Assembly (NCBI RefSeq): GCF_019145205.1
Contig: NZ_JAHSTT010000001.1
Span: 434,001-498,000, forward strand
Length of the DNA: 64,000 nt
Origin: Pseudomonas khavaziana
GTDB lineage: Bacteria > Pseudomonadota > Gammaproteobacteria > Pseudomonadales > Pseudomonadaceae
Reading direction: 5' to 3'
Positions within the stretch are counted from its first letter, which is position 1. Every line of letters begins with the position of its first letter. The notes beneath the pieces are model-generated. The model did not search any database. It saw nothing but the letters and a program-made list of their open reading frames with translations, and had not been told where the DNA came from. A program made the position numbers and the translations under genes. Of this stretch, positions 63,989 through 64,000 are shown piece by piece.

Positions 63989-64000
63989 AGTCGTGTCGTC

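Noticed and set aside
1..64000. CRISPR arrays, tRNA and rRNA genes
   Set aside because: No regularly spaced repeats, cloverleaf-like sequence or rRNA segments were seen by eye; a tRNA scan would be decisive.

Overview
The window is a chromosomal segment of a Pseudomonas of the fluorescens group. The evidence is gene content and order: fdxA-mutS with the RsmZ small RNA beside them, cinA-recA-recX, erdR-dgkA, finR/fpr, a complete wspABCDEFR operon, and REP sequences of the fluorescens type. Coding density and codon use are those of a GC-rich genome. The AT-rich patches lie around 10.0-10.5, 12.4-12.6, 13.5 and 18.1-19.2 kb and suggest acquired DNA. No rRNA, tRNA or CRISPR array was recognised.

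Layout. 1-9.5 kb: end of a LuxR-type response regulator, a small acidic protein, nth, an orphan rnfB, metG, apbC, the rsmZ RNA with its GacA box, fdxA and mutS. 9.5-12.4 kb: a decayed accessory zone with an fdxA copy broken by an in-frame stop, head-tail and spanin gene fragments of an older phage, a lipoprotein, and a bicistron of a Panacea-domain protein and a two-helix membrane protein. 12.5-26.6 kb: a headless contractile phage-tail (R-type tailocin) cluster inserted between mutS and cinA. It holds a LexA-like repressor behind an SOS box, a promoter with three palindromic operators, a probable non-coding leader, holin, P2-like baseplate genes, fibre genes, sheath, tube, chaperones with a -1 frameshift, tape measure, gpU, gpX, gpD, endolysin and nested Rz/Rz1. 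There are no capsid, terminase or integrase genes. 26.6-46 kb: housekeeping genes cinA, recA, recX, a LOG protein, a DTW-domain protein, erdR, dgkA, finR/fpr, trmO, rimO, kup, an old yellow enzyme and opgD.

46-56 kb: the Wsp surface-sensing pathway, which ends in the diguanylate cyclase WspR, flanked by two copies of a dispersed repeat. 56-64 kb: prfB with its +1 frameshift, lysS, a TetR regulator, lipoproteins, a QEGLA-motif protein, a lipase-like hydrolase, two small genes that each sit behind a perfect hrp-box promoter of the type III secretion regulon, and an OmpA-like lipoprotein.

How the parts connect: recA lies next to the tailocin whose repressor it should cause to cleave itself. Both promoter regions carry SOS-type boxes, so DNA damage should induce the cluster. 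The Gac/Rsm small RNA rsmZ lies 7 kb from a tailocin leader that carries six RsmA-type motifs in 96 nt, which raises the possibility of cross-talk. The two hrp-box genes, the first resembling a small harpin, point to a type III system encoded elsewhere in this genome.
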